Positions 26,539 to 35,568 of a stretch of 64,000 nucleotides of DNA are shown one piece after another; position 1 is the first letter of the stretch, and every line of letters begins with the position of its first letter. Made by a program: the position numbers and the translations under genes. The stretch is from NCBI GenBank assembly GCA_947503625.1, contig CANNEK010000003.1:496001-560000 (forward strand). The letters run 5' to 3'. The notes under the pieces are model-generated. The model was given only the letters and a program-made list of their open reading frames with translations, was not told the DNA's origin and did not search any database. Source of the stretch: an uncultured Kordiimonas sp. Lineage in GTDB: Bacteria; Pseudomonadota; Alphaproteobacteria; Sphingomonadales; Kordiimonadaceae.

Positions 26539-28715
26539 GCGAGTTTCCTTGCAGCCTCTTCCCCGTCGGCACCCGTGTTTTCAGATCTGCTCTTTGTACC
26601 GTCAGACAGACGCGCCGTCTCTATCGCCAGAGAGTACCAGCGGCACCAGCCAAATTGCCGGCTACCATCGGCTGGGACCGCCAAAAAGAAAGGAAGGTCT
26701 CCCTGTTTGCTCCAGGCAGGCAGATCAAGTGCAATGCGCCGCTTTTTCATGGCCGAGACCGTTACTGAAGACCACGCAACTGCGTCCGTCTGACCAACAT
26801 ACTGTTGGTCCTGCACCTGTCGCCCGACGTCTTCAATCAGTTCTTGCGGGCTGGCAGCGTCTTTCGACACCAGGCCAATAATATAGGAGAAACGCTGTGC
26901 ATTCGCATGAGCAGTCCCTACCTCACACGCCAGTCGCCTAGAATACTCCGGTAAACCGCCATCCAGAATGGCCGCACACACGGTTTCTTCCAGCGGATTT
27001 GTCTGCATCGCACCAACATCATCCAACATCTGAATAGGCAGAAAACCAAGGTTTGCTCTCAACTGGTCATGCGCATATCGACCGCGATAGAAAACAATGC
27101 GTTCAGCAATATCTGTGAATGAGTGAACACGAACAGCACGCGAAGTATGCGGCTTCGTCGGTGTCAACGACATCGAAGTTGTTTTTTCCTCTGGCAATTG
27201 GTAGCCGAAGCGAAGTTCACGCCAACGGCACCACCCAAAGCTTTGATCGTCTTCAAATAGAGGTACGGCGGCCAGCACGATGTCATGCATGTTCGTCAAT
27301 GGTGCGTTGAAGTTAAGACGTAACCTGGTGCTTACCATCGCGACAAGCGGTGCAGCACACCAGCTTATTCCATCCTGGCTTCCAGCCATACTTGGACTGT
27401 TCGACTTTCCAATCCGGGCAATCAGCTTATGGACATCAGCCTCCCCGACTATCCCGGGGTCAAATGCAGCCAATACTGCAATACAAGGTGCAGCTTTTTC
27501 ATGTTCCAGCCCGACAAACGCCTCAACTTCCCGGGCAAAAGGAGCGACACAGCGTGCTGCATGAAATGCTGCAACGTCATCGGCAAGAGGGTGGGTTTGC
27601 AGCCAGCCTTCCTGCGTGTCCACCTTTAGAACAGGCCAACCTCTTTTATTATTACCTTCTATCTCGAGAGCGTGTCCTCCCAGAAAGCCACCTTTTCCAA
27701 ACAGGTCGCTGGCCATAATCGGCGTGTGGGCCAGGATGTCGACCGTGACGTCGTCTGCCGTGGGCGTGAGTTCGGGCGTCCTGTACCCTGTCTCGATGCG
27801 CATCGCCAATGATTGGCTTTTTTCGTCGCCGAAACGATCAGCGATTTCATCCGCCCTGGAAAACTGCGGCCCGGCGCCTAGTGAACTGTCAACCGGCTGC
27901 CACAGTACACACAGCTCTGCACCACCACTTATCTGGCTAACCGGCTCCTGCAGCGAGAAGTGGTGCCAGCCTTCAACAAAGTCTTCGAAGGCAACCGTGA
28001 AACTGGCCACGACTTTTTTATTGATAACGCCGCGAATGGCAACCACAAGATTGCCCGCGCCGGCTGTCACTGACGCTACATGGAGCTCCAGAGCGACGAC
28101 GCCGGCGATATCCACAGGCAATGACTGGCAATAACCAGAACCGCCATCCGCATCGCCGGGACCAACGCTGGCTGTTCCCGGGGGCAGATCGAACACAACC
28201 ATCTGTGTGTCCAGTCCGGTGTTGCGCATCATGCGCTCTGATTTATCAAGTGCGAGACTCAGCTTCTGAAAACCGGTACGCAATGCCGAAAGCTGTTTCT
28301 GCATACGGGACAGGCTTTGGCGGTCCCTGCCAACCCTTTGCCCAAGCAGGTCATTGAGGAAGCGAAGCACCGTTTGTTTCCGGCTGAAACCACTAACAAT
28401 CAAGCTACGCGGCAGTGTATGAGGGTTGTGACGCGCCGCATGCTGCTGGAATGCATCGACCAATGAGCGATTGGCGCGCCTGGCAACAACTCCCAAAACC
28501 CCGCCGGGCAGACCTATGAAAGAAACCGTTCTGGTTTTACCTGAAATTTTCTCGTCGGGTAAAGAGACAACACCATTACCATGCAACAGGAACACCGAAA
28601 TGCTCGCGGGTACCAGACCACCAACCAAACGTTTGAGGCTGGCATCAACTATCAAGCTGTCGCAGGCAGTATAAATACTTTCAAACGCGGCGCGTGTTAT
28701 AGCCAATTCACTCAA
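26535..28715 (-). CDS. Large unknown protein with duplicated FGWCRW motif
   Basis: 726 aa, TTG start with AGGGG 7 bases before it. I do not recognise the family with certainty; its size and setting fit the large uncharacterised proteins (DUF6212 type, unconfirmed) of alphaproteobacterial polysaccharide loci. A helical region (about 130-165, LSRMQKQLSALRTGF) may be a coiled coil. Beta-rich domains follow. A signature occurs twice: SFGWCRWRELRF near residue 510 and QFGWCRWYSLAI near 695. No signal peptide or membrane helix, so it is cytoplasmic. It lies between hlyD (34-bp gap) and the overlapping GT gene, probably in one operon with T1SS. Confidence 0.6.
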   Translation of the reverse strand: MSELAITRAAFESIYTACDSLIVDASLKRLVGGLVPASISVFLLHGNGVVSLPDEKISGKTRTVSFIGLPGGVLGVVARRANRSLVDAFQQHAARHNPHTLPRSLIVSGFSRKQTVLRFLNDLLGQRVGRDRQSLSRMQKQLSALRTGFQKLSLALDKSERMMRNTGLDTQMVVFDLPPGTASVGPGDADGGSGYCQSLPVDIAGVVALELHVASVTAGAGNLVVAIRGVINKKVVASFTVAFEDFVEGWHHFSLQEPVSQISGGAELCVLWQPVDSSLGAGPQFSRADEIADRFGDEKSQSLAMRIETGYRTPELTPTADDVTVDILAHTPIMASDLFGKGGFLGGHALEIEGNNKRGWPVLKVDTQEGWLQTHPLADDVAAFHAARCVAPFAREVEAFVGLEHEKAAPCIAVLAAFDPGIVGEADVHKLIARIGKSNSPSMAGSQDGISWCAAPLVAMVSTRLRLNFNAPLTNMHDIVLAAVPLFEDDQSFGWCRWRELRFGYQLPEEKTTSMSLTPTKPHTSRAVRVHSFTDIAERIVFYRGRYAHDQLRANLGFLPIQMLDDVGAMQTNPLEETVCAAILDGGLPEYSRRLACEVGTAHANAQRFSYIIGLVSKDAASPQELIEDVGRQVQDQQYVGQTDAVAWSSVTVSAMKKRRIALDLPAWSKQGDLPFFLAVPADGSRQFGWCRWYSLAIETARLSDGTKSRSENTGADGEEAARKLA

Positions 28716-28749
28716 CTGAAGCCCCTAAAATCGGTTTGTATAAACAGAT

Positions 28750-30117
28750 TTACCCCTTAAAGGCCCGAAACGCAAAACGTGTGAAAGGTTCCGATATGAT
28801 CTGAAGGAATGTTTTGGATTCCGTCTGGATAAATACGTCTGCTAGGTTTCCCGGCAATAGTTGCTCGGGGCTGGCATCGGGCTCCACCTGAACGTTGACA
28901 GTATAGGAACCAATTGGATCCTCTTCGGTCGTTATTGTGTCAGCTGAAACATAGATGAGTTTACCCGGAACCGGTGCTTGCTGGTTCTTGCGATCTGACG
29001 GGAACACAACCATTACATCCTGACCAACGAAAACCTCGTCCCGATCGGTCGGCTGAAGATTCGCTTCAATCGTCAGCGCGTCATTCTCCGGAAACAAAAT
29101 CATGATGGTATCACCCGGACCAACAACCTCGCCGATAGTGCGTTTTGCGATCCTGAACACGGTGCCGTCAACAGGAGCACGAACCACCATACGCTCCAGC
29201 ATGTCTGACAAGCGGATAACGTTGGCGCTCGCCTCGTTAAACTGCTTCTGCGTGTCGAGCAGCTTGGCATTCGCTTTCGCGAGGAAGTCTGACCGATTCT
29301 GGCGCTTCTCGGTCTCCATATTGACAATCTCGTTGCGCGCTTTCTCTATTTCCAACCTGATGTTGGCAATTCGAGCAATAAGGTCAACCACTTGACGCTC
29401 TGTGGCAAAAACACGAGTACGAGAAATATGCCCCTGCTCAAGCAAGACTTTAAAGTCAGTCAATTCAAGTTCATAGAGTTCAAGCTGGCGTTCCATCGCA
29501 ACTATGACTTCTTCATTGCCTGTGATATCGCCTTTTCTGCCGAGGATCTGGTTGTCGAGTTTCGAGCGGCTGCTCTGACGGAACTGAAGACCAAAATGAA
29601 ATTCGTCATACTGGCTTTGCATCGCTTCCCTCACACGTTCGCTATCCGCGACCGCCGGATCGATGTCTGATGGAAACTCAACAGATGTCTGCTCACTAAC
29701 CTCTGCTCTCAACCGCGCGAGTTCAATGCGTGCCAGCGCTTTTTGCAGGCGGTTCGCCTCTAGTTCAGCGTCCGCATTAATCGTTTCAAGCTCAACAAGA
29801 ACATCACCCTTATCGACAGTGTCGCCTTCTCGCACAGCAAGAGTTTTCAAAATGCCACCTTCAAGGTGTTGAACGAGGCGATTTTGACCGGCGGCAATAA
29901 CCTTGCCACTGGCAATCACAGCACCACCAAGCGGCGCAACAGCAGCCCAGACACCACCAAAGCCAAAAAGAGCAATAAGGACGATCATCGCCGTCTTCAG
30001 GATTGGCCGCGTATCAGTTGTGACATCGCCTGACCAGGATTGCAGGGCTTCGCGGTCAAATCGTGCGGTTATCCCCGTGTTGCCTGTTTTAGCAACTTCT
30101 TTGGAAGGTTCGGTCAT
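28750..30117 (-). CDS. HlyD-family type I secretion periplasmic adaptor
   Basis: 455 aa. One N-terminal membrane helix (ILKTAMIVLIALFGFGGVWAAVA, in parts, about residues 40-62), then the lipoyl/barrel-sandwich part beginning GGAVIASGKVI (SG-V-VA) and RLVQHLEGGILKTLAVREGD, which is the T1SS signature. A long coiled-coil hairpin follows (KARNEIVNMETEKRQNRS, LLDTQKQFNEAS), then VVRAPVDGTVFRI and the beta-barrel. It bridges the ABC transporter to an outer-membrane TolC-like channel, which is not in the window. It overlaps the ABC gene by 4 bp. Confidence 0.93.
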   Translation of the reverse strand: MTEPSKEVAKTGNTGITARFDREALQSWSGDVTTDTRPILKTAMIVLIALFGFGGVWAAVAPLGGAVIASGKVIAAGQNRLVQHLEGGILKTLAVREGDTVDKGDVLVELETINADAELEANRLQKALARIELARLRAEVSEQTSVEFPSDIDPAVADSERVREAMQSQYDEFHFGLQFRQSSRSKLDNQILGRKGDITGNEEVIVAMERQLELYELELTDFKVLLEQGHISRTRVFATERQVVDLIARIANIRLEIEKARNEIVNMETEKRQNRSDFLAKANAKLLDTQKQFNEASANVIRLSDMLERMVVRAPVDGTVFRIAKRTIGEVVGPGDTIMILFPENDALTIEANLQPTDRDEVFVGQDVMVVFPSDRKNQQAPVPGKLIYVSADTITTEEDPIGSYTVNVQVEPDASPEQLLPGNLADVFIQTESKTFLQIISEPFTRFAFRAFKG

Positions 30118-32012
30118 TGCTCACCCTTTTTAGGTGCCTGTTTGGCAGCTGCGGTGGTTGGTTTCGGCTTGTTTTTTTTGGTTTCCTTGAGGATTGCCGG
30201 AGTCCCCGGGCTGTCGGGCTGGCCTGATATCTCCACTTTCATATTGCCACCGTTTGCTTTGTTTGCGCGCGCGCCAGCACCTTTGGCCGAAACGGCCTGC
30301 TTCGGCTTTGGCTGTGGCTTTTCGGAAGTACCATTCGCCTTTCGGGCCGGACCACCGACCATGCGGCCCTGAACAACTTCATCGCGGTCGTCATATTGTT
30401 TCACAACGCCAGCTTCAAGAACCATTACCTTGTCAGTATATTTCAACGCACTGGGGCGCTGTGTAACCATGATCACTGTAATGCCCATCTTCTTTGCGGT
30501 ACCGAGCGCCTTGTGGAAGATGGCTTCGCCCTGTGTATCCAGAGACGCATTGGGTTCGTCCAGTATAAGAACAGCTGGCTGGCCGTAAAAAGCCCGGGCA
30601 AGCGCAATAAGCTGGGACTGGCCACCCGACGGGCGATAACCCTGACTTGAAATCACCGTGTCATAGCCATTAGGCAGGGTGAGTATCATGTCATGAACAC
30701 CTGCTCGCTGCGCGGCCTCTACGGCAAGTTCAGGTGGGTCTTCTTTCCGCAACCGCGCAATGTTTTCCCGGATTGTGCCGTCAAAAAAAGTAACCTGCTG
30801 CGGCATGTAACCAACGTAAAGGCCACGGGCGGTTGGGTCCCAGGCTTTTATGTCCTGCCCGTCCAGAGCGATACGCCCGGCGCTGACTTCAATACTTCCT
30901 GCGAGCAACCGGGCAAATGTTGACTTGCCGGCACCCGAAGGACCGATGATCGCAATACTCTGACCCGCCTGAATAACGCCTGATATGCCTCTGATGATCG
31001 GGGCGGCACCGGGGGCCGGAACATAGCCGATGCGCTCGATGGCAATTTCGCCCTTTGGACGCGGTAACGGTGTCTTGTCATCGGGTAACGCCAGATCTGA
31101 GAGGCGCTTGATCAGGCGTTTGTATGTCGAATAGCCCTGCTTGAGGTTCCGCCAATTGCCAACGATCTGCTCGATAGGCGCGAGCGCCCTGCCGCCAATG
31201 ATCGATGCGGCAAAGATAACGCCTGCTGTTGCCTGGTCAGCCAGAACAAGCAACGCACCGGTACCGATCACAGCAACCTGCAGCATCTGGCGCGCCGCTT
31301 TGGAAGTTGATGAAAAGCCAGTCATTTTGAGGAATGTGCTCACATGGTGAGTTAACGCCTCACCGTGTTTTTTACCCCATTCACCAACAACCGCGTTATA
31401 CATGCCCTGCGACCTGACCAGTTCCTGACTACGCACAAACATCTCAAGGTTTTGATGGGCCTGTATATTGGCCTCCGTGAACGCTTCCGCAGACGGGGCG
31501 ACTTTGCGGTCGGCGATCAACGCAATACCGACAAGAATACCACCGCCAATAAGAACTACCAACCCAAGTATCGGGTGTATCAGAAACAGAATAATCAAAT
31601 AGACCGGAATCACAGGCACATCAAAAAGGGCAGCGAACCCGCCACTTGAAATCACCTGCCGAAGTGCGCTCAGGTCCCGTACGGTCTGGGTACGAGTGTC
31701 ATTTTGTCGGGCCAGTTCTGCAGCCAACACCAGTCCGGCTGTCTGAGCCTCCATCCTGGCGGCGTTTTTCCCGAGAAGATGCATGCGAACGCTGTCAAAG
31801 AAACCAAATGCAATGAGAAAAATGACGGCGAATAACGCCAGGGCGACAAGTGTCTCAAAACTGCGGGAAGAAAGGACCTTGTCGTACACCAGTGACAAAA
31901 ACACCGGCATGGCCAACATACAGATACTGGCCAGGAAGGAATAAAGCGCAACCGGTTTCAAACCGGCTTTGAATTCGGCTTCATGTTTCTTGAATTGTTC
32001 CAAGAGTGACAC
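30114..32012 (-). CDS. Type I secretion ABC transporter (permease/ATPase) with basic tail
   Basis: 632 aa, GTG start. Membrane domain (about residues 10-300, six helices), then ATPase: Walker A GPSGAGKSTFARLL near 355, signature SGGQSQLIALARAFYG, Walker B AVLILDEPNASLD and the H-loop region VTQRPS. No N-terminal C39 peptidase, matching transporters of RTX substrates (PrtD/RsaD type). It exports the RTX protein encoded just upstream through the HlyD-like adaptor. Unusual point: the last about 85 residues are a disordered K/A/P/G-rich tail (ARKANGTSEKPQPKPKQAV and more), strongly basic, whereas the presumed substrate is acidic with one lysine. Confidence 0.93.
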   Translation of the reverse strand: MSLLEQFKKHEAEFKAGLKPVALYSFLASICMLAMPVFLSLVYDKVLSSRSFETLVALALFAVIFLIAFGFFDSVRMHLLGKNAARMEAQTAGLVLAAELARQNDTRTQTVRDLSALRQVISSGGFAALFDVPVIPVYLIILFLIHPILGLVVLIGGGILVGIALIADRKVAPSAEAFTEANIQAHQNLEMFVRSQELVRSQGMYNAVVGEWGKKHGEALTHHVSTFLKMTGFSSTSKAARQMLQVAVIGTGALLVLADQATAGVIFAASIIGGRALAPIEQIVGNWRNLKQGYSTYKRLIKRLSDLALPDDKTPLPRPKGEIAIERIGYVPAPGAAPIIRGISGVIQAGQSIAIIGPSGAGKSTFARLLAGSIEVSAGRIALDGQDIKAWDPTARGLYVGYMPQQVTFFDGTIRENIARLRKEDPPELAVEAAQRAGVHDMILTLPNGYDTVISSQGYRPSGGQSQLIALARAFYGQPAVLILDEPNASLDTQGEAIFHKALGTAKKMGITVIMVTQRPSALKYTDKVMVLEAGVVKQYDDRDEVVQGRMVGGPARKANGTSEKPQPKPKQAVSAKGAGARANKANGGNMKVEISGQPDSPGTPAILKETKKNKPKPTTAAAKQAPKKGEQ

Positions 32013-32220
32013 GTTTCACATACTCCTGTGTGGCGAACTCCAAACCCAACTATCCCGACAGTGATCGCCAATCAAACACATATCGCCGCAGGTATATGCT
32101 TGTTTTGGCTTGGTTCTATCGCCACCCACTGTTGATCGCGCGTCTGCAAAAGCAAAAAGAGTATCGCATGCCGCGCAGGGCTTTTTATCAGCAATCAATG
32201 CCGCCTGCCAGACAAAAAGA

Positions 32221-32242
32221 AAGGAGGCCCAAAGGCCTCCTT
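32221..32242 (-). terminator. Intrinsic terminator after the RTX gene
   Basis: AAGGAGGCC-CAAA-GGCCTCCTT, a perfect 9-bp stem with a 4-base loop. Reading the minus strand, a T-rich run (TCTTTTTG) follows. It lies 25 bp after the RTX stop codon and before the ABC transporter, so RTX is probably transcribed mainly by itself at a higher level than the T1SS genes. Confidence 0.85.
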
Positions 32243-32267
32243 CCGGAAAGTTCTTAAAGCGTCAGAC

Positions 32268-35200
32268 TTAGACGAGAACGTCACCGTCGTCGATTGATGC
32301 CTGAAGGTCATCAAGGTCGAAGTTCTCAAGAGTGAGCGAGTAATCACCGAGAGTGATAACCAGATCATCACCATCTTCAGCTGCAGCAGCCAGGATACCG
32401 TCTGTAGTCAACGCAGCTGACATTTCAGAGAAATCAAGGATGTCGCCGTTAGCGAAGTCAGTGATTGTGTCATCACCGAAGCCATCAACGAAACCGAAGG
32501 TGTCGTCACCAGCGCCGCCAGTCATCTGATCGTCACCAGCACCACCCCAGATGGTGTCATTGCCGGTACCACCGTCAACCGTGTCATCACCAGCACCACC
32601 GAAGAGGTTGTCACGGTCATCACCGCCATCGACGTTATCGTCACCCTTACCAGCGAAGATCAGGTCATCACCGTCACCACCAGCAAGACTGTCTGCACCG
32701 TCGTCGGCACCACCGAAGATCACGTCGTCTTCAGCGCCAGCGTCAATGGTATCATCGCCAGCACCGCCACCGATTGTATCGCGACCAGAGCTAAGACCTT
32801 CGTTGACGTTATCATCACCAGTACCAGCCCAGATAATATCGTCGTCGTCACCGCCGTCGATTGAATCATCGCCAGAACCACCGAAAATGAGGTCATCGTC
32901 GTCACCGCCGTCAATGGTGTCGTCACCAGCACCACCACCGATTGTATCATCACCAGCATCACCACTTACACTGTCATCGCCAGTGTCTGTAGAGCCGGCG
33001 AAGATGCGGTCATCACCGCCACCGCCGTTGATGGTGTCGTCACCGTCGTCACCACGCAGGAAGTCATCATCGTCGTCACCGTCGATGCTGTCATTTCCGT
33101 CGCCACCGAAGATAGTATCGCGGCTGTTACCGCCATCGACTGTATCATCATCGTCAGTACCCACGAACGCAGTGTCAAGACCGGTATCAGAGATGAAGAA
33201 GTCGTTGTCTGCTTCGTTAGTAACAGTAACAGTCTGCGATACTTCGTTTGTACCATCTGACAAAGTGATCTCGAAAGAGCGAGAGCTGTCTTCGCGGTCA
33301 TTACCGGCAGCAACAGGTGGTGTTACTGTGAAGGTTGCACCACCAGCAGCGATAGTCAGGATGTAATCGTCATCCAGAGTAACCGTTACAGCATTAGTAG
33401 TGTCGATCGCTGTACCGTTAACTTCTGTGATTTCGAAGCCTGTCGCAGCAGCAACGCTAACAGTAGCAGCAGCTGAAACAACCGCGCGAAGTGCAGTTGC
33501 ATCTTCGTCAAGTGTTGCAGCAAGAGCTTCCGCAGCATCGTCAACAAGACCGGCTGCTTCACCGATTTCATCAATCTCGTCGTCATCAAGAGTTACAGCG
33601 TCGAGAAGAGCAAGAGCAACACCGGAAGCGGCATCAGCGTCAGCTTCAGCGGCGATAGCAACCAGTGCAGTGTTTTGCGCCTGAATAACAGCATCTGCAC
33701 GCTCAAGTTCGTACAAAGCAGCCATTGCAGCATCGTCAACATCTTCACCAGAAGCACCGTCAACCGCAGCAGCAGCCTCAGCAGCATCAGCAGCAGCGTC
33801 AGAACCGGCAGCAACCTCAGTAGTGATGGCAACCTGGTCATCCACTTCGTCGCTATCAGCGAACGGCTGACCAACCACACCAACAGGAACAGCAGCGATC
33901 AAGTCAGCGATTGTTGTCGCGTCATCTGTATTCGCCACAACAGCAGCCAGCGCCTCAGCAACATCATCAGCAGCTGTGCCATCGAAGTCAGCAGCAAGAG
34001 CAACTACCGCCGCAACAACCGTTGTACCGTCGTCAGGTGAACCAGCGTCGTCAGCAGCTTCCTGTGCTTCGGCAAGAAGGTCCTGCAGAGCTTCAAGAAC
34101 TGTCAGATCATCAGCATCGTCGTCTGCAACCGCACGCGCCGCAGCTGCAACCTGTGCCGCTGTTGCCGTACCGGTATTTGCCGCATTAGTCGCTGTAACA
34201 ACGTCACCAGCACCAACAACCTGGTTGGCAGCGTCTGCTACTTCGTCAGCTGTAAAGTCTGCAACCGCAGCCTGAACCTGTGCGTAAGTTGCTGTACCAG
34301 AAAGCGTACCGATAACAGAACCAACAGCAGCGCGAACATTGTCGAGCGTGTCAGTCGGGTTCAACACTGTACCAAGATCGAATGAAGCCTGAGCTGCATC
34401 ATGGATCGCAATTTCAGCTTCTTCAGCCGCCAGAGCGCCCTGTGCATCAGAGGACAGTTCGTCAAGAGTATCAGCGATATCCTGAAGATCAGTAACGTCT
34501 GCAAGCAGGTTACCTTCTGCAGCAACATCAACAACCGGATCAGCAACACCAGTTAGGGCATAGTTGATACCAGTTGCAGCATCGTCAGCGTCTGATTGAG
34601 CTTCGATTTCTGCAGCAACACGTGCTTCAGCAGCAACAGCCGCAGTCACATCGTCGTCATCAGCAACAGTGATCTCGACAAGACCAACACCACCAAAAGC
34701 AGTTGCACCAGTTGCAGCAGCATCATTGGTTGTTACTGTAAGGTCAGACGTGAAATACTCGTCCTGCTCAGCAGTTGTATCGATTGTAACGTTGTTGAAT
34801 TCGAAAACCTCAACGCCTGTAACGTCCAGAGTAACGTCAGCAGGAGCAACACCGCCTTCAGCAAAACCTGTACGGACGATATCAACGTCAGCAAGCGAAC
34901 CGTCGCCTGTGTCGTTTTCGGCAACCACAGTGAACGTGTCACGGCCGATTACGAAGTCGCTGTTGTCAACCAGTGTATCTGTGTCATCGCCACCGTCAAT
35001 TACGTCAGTAACAGCAGCTTCTTCTTCTTCGCTGCCTGAAGTATCGATCGTGTCGTCGCCGTCGCCAGCATCAACAGTGTCGTCACCAGCACCAGTCTGG
35101 ATCATGTCATCGCCGTCGCCGGAACTGATGCTATCGTCGCCAGAACCACCATCAATGGTGTCGTCGCCAGCACCGGAAGCAATGCTATCATTGCCGGTAC

Positions 35201-35330
35201 CGCCATCTATCTCGTCATTACCGCCCTGGGTTGCGTCCAGAGTATCGTCGCCAGCACCGAGACTAATCTCGTCGTCTGAGACAGTACCGTCCAGATCATC
35301 TCCAAAACTTGTTCCAATAATTGTTGCCAT
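32268..35330 (-). CDS. Acidic RTX-repeat protein, putative T1SS substrate / S-layer-like
   Basis: 1020 aa from the ATG at 35330 (AGGAGG 8 bases before it). No signal peptide. Residues about 5-97 and about 723-945 are tandem RTX nonapeptides (GG-G-D-D-T-I/L-D, for example GAGDDTIDGGSGDDSISSG), which bind Ca2+. Between them (about 170-690) is an Ala/Asp-rich largely helical region and an Ig-like beta part. The last about 75 residues (GDDTITDFANGDILDF, YSLTLENFDL) are a serralysin-type C-terminal secretion signal. I find no cysteine and only one lysine. T1SS export by the adjacent ABC/HlyD pair is an inference from position. An S-layer role is a hypothesis; adhesin is the main alternative. Confidence 0.85.
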   Translation of the reverse strand: MATIIGTSFGDDLDGTVSDDEISLGAGDDTLDATQGGNDEIDGGTGNDSIASGAGDDTIDGGSGDDSISSGDGDDMIQTGAGDDTVDAGDGDDTIDTSGSEEEEAAVTDVIDGGDDTDTLVDNSDFVIGRDTFTVVAENDTGDGSLADVDIVRTGFAEGGVAPADVTLDVTGVEVFEFNNVTIDTTAEQDEYFTSDLTVTTNDAAATGATAFGGVGLVEITVADDDDVTAAVAAEARVAAEIEAQSDADDAATGINYALTGVADPVVDVAAEGNLLADVTDLQDIADTLDELSSDAQGALAAEEAEIAIHDAAQASFDLGTVLNPTDTLDNVRAAVGSVIGTLSGTATYAQVQAAVADFTADEVADAANQVVGAGDVVTATNAANTGTATAAQVAAAARAVADDDADDLTVLEALQDLLAEAQEAADDAGSPDDGTTVVAAVVALAADFDGTAADDVAEALAAVVANTDDATTIADLIAAVPVGVVGQPFADSDEVDDQVAITTEVAAGSDAAADAAEAAAAVDGASGEDVDDAAMAALYELERADAVIQAQNTALVAIAAEADADAASGVALALLDAVTLDDDEIDEIGEAAGLVDDAAEALAATLDEDATALRAVVSAAATVSVAAATGFEITEVNGTAIDTTNAVTVTLDDDYILTIAAGGATFTVTPPVAAGNDREDSSRSFEITLSDGTNEVSQTVTVTNEADNDFFISDTGLDTAFVGTDDDDTVDGGNSRDTIFGGDGNDSIDGDDDDDFLRGDDGDDTINGGGGDDRIFAGSTDTGDDSVSGDAGDDTIGGGAGDDTIDGGDDDDLIFGGSGDDSIDGGDDDDIIWAGTGDDNVNEGLSSGRDTIGGGAGDDTIDAGAEDDVIFGGADDGADSLAGGDGDDLIFAGKGDDNVDGGDDRDNLFGGAGDDTVDGGTGNDTIWGGAGDDQMTGGAGDDTFGFVDGFGDDTITDFANGDILDFSEMSAALTTDGILAAAAEDGDDLVITLGDYSLTLENFDLDDLQASIDDGDVLV

Positions 35331-35338
35331 AGTGAAAT

Positions 35339-35344
35339 CCTCCT
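35339..35344 (-). promoter_or_regulatory. Strong ribosome-binding site of the RTX gene
   Basis: AGGAGG on the minus strand, 8 bases before the ATG at 35330. This decides that start rather than the first start of the open frame at 35363. Confidence 0.85.
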
Positions 35345-35443
35345 GAAAAGCAACCAGTATCATAGTAGTGAGGCACGAACGATTCGAACTCTAAGCCCCC
35401 TTGGTCTCCTCTCTACAGAGAGAACACCATTTATGTCAATCGC

Positions 35444-35472
35444 ATAATTATTACCCGGACCAATTAAGTCAA
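35444..35472 (-). promoter_or_regulatory. Candidate promoter of the RTX gene
   Basis: On the minus strand, TTGACT (35472-35467) and AATTAT (35449-35444) are separated by 17 bases, a good sigma-70 type pair (5/6 and 4/6 matches). It would give a leader of about 105 bases. A second TTGACA at 35439-35434 has a poor -10 partner. A short hairpin, CTCTC-TACA-GAGAG, lies at 35409-35422 within the leader. Confidence 0.45.
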
Positions 35473-35568
35473 GGCAATACAGCCACATAACCTGACCGTT
35501 ACACGTCGGCAACCACAGCATTGTTGTTCATGCATTACAATGCCTGATCTGCCTCGATAATCAAAAAA

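Noticed and set aside
32551-35261. Possible repeat array or CRISPR in the RTX region
   Set aside because: The repeats encode in-frame protein nonapeptides and lack the constant-length spacers of a CRISPR array.
32465-35346. Long plus-strand open frames opposite the RTX gene
   Set aside because: They are by-products of the repetitive, Asp/Gly-rich codons of the RTX gene and have no ribosome sites or family signatures.
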